Shown here in pieces: positions 6,780-6,785 of a DNA stretch of 6,785 bases. A program made the translations under genes and the position numbers. Origin of the DNA: Pseudomonadota bacterium (lineage in GTDB: Bacteria; Pseudomonadota; Alphaproteobacteria; Rhizobiales; Beijerinckiaceae). The stretch is taken from NCBI GenBank assembly GCA_021812505.1, contig JAKANG010000079.1, positions 1 through 6,785 on the forward strand, written 5' to 3'. Numbering within the stretch: the first letter of the stretch is position 1; every line of letters starts with the position of its first letter. Under the pieces are notes generated by a model, which was not told where the DNA came from, made no database searches, and saw only the letters and a list, made by a program, of their open reading frames with translations.

Positions 6780-6785
6780 AATGAA

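Noticed and set aside
6781..6785. Possible start of a plus-strand gene at the right edge
   Set aside because: Only five bases are visible. GGAG at 6767 is 10 bases away, which is possible, but nothing more can be judged.

Overview
The window is GC-rich and densely coded, with strong GGAGG-type ribosome binding sites and almost no TTA, CTA or TCA codons. This suggests a proteobacterium, most likely an alphaproteobacterium of the Hyphomicrobiales/Beijerinckiaceae-Methylocystaceae type. That placement is an inference from base composition and protein flavour; there is no rRNA or other marker to prove it.

Layout. (1) Positions 1-4417 hold two very large, overlapping plus-strand glycosyltransferase genes. 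The first is cut by the left edge of the window and is a GT2 (GT-A fold) domain fused to a GT4-like (GT-B fold) half that looks catalytically decayed. The second (791 aa) has two tandem beta-type modules, a decayed GT2 module and an intact GT2 module. They overlap by the sequence ATGCTGA and should be made in a coupled way. They probably belong to a surface-polysaccharide or glycan gene cluster extending to the left. (2) Positions 4418-4600 are a non-coding gap with a possible promoter. (3) Positions 4601-6207 hold a two-gene unit: a YahK-type zinc, probably NADPH-dependent, aldehyde reductase/alcohol dehydrogenase, and a YcaC/ISOC-type isochorismatase-fold hydrolase that starts at TTG. Both look like small-molecule or detoxification enzymes and have no visible link to the glycan genes. 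(4) A 9-bp-stem terminator at 6211-6233 separates this unit from a convergent minus-strand gene (6260-6688) for a small exported glycine-rich protein of unknown function. (5) The right edge (6689-6785) is that gene's upstream region and carries a perfect tandem 13-bp repeat.

No mobile element, CRISPR array, RNA gene, phage gene or defence system is visible. The most unusual content is the pair of multi-module glycosyltransferases that each combine an apparently active catalytic domain with an apparently dead one. I see nothing that clearly amounts to an undescribed system.
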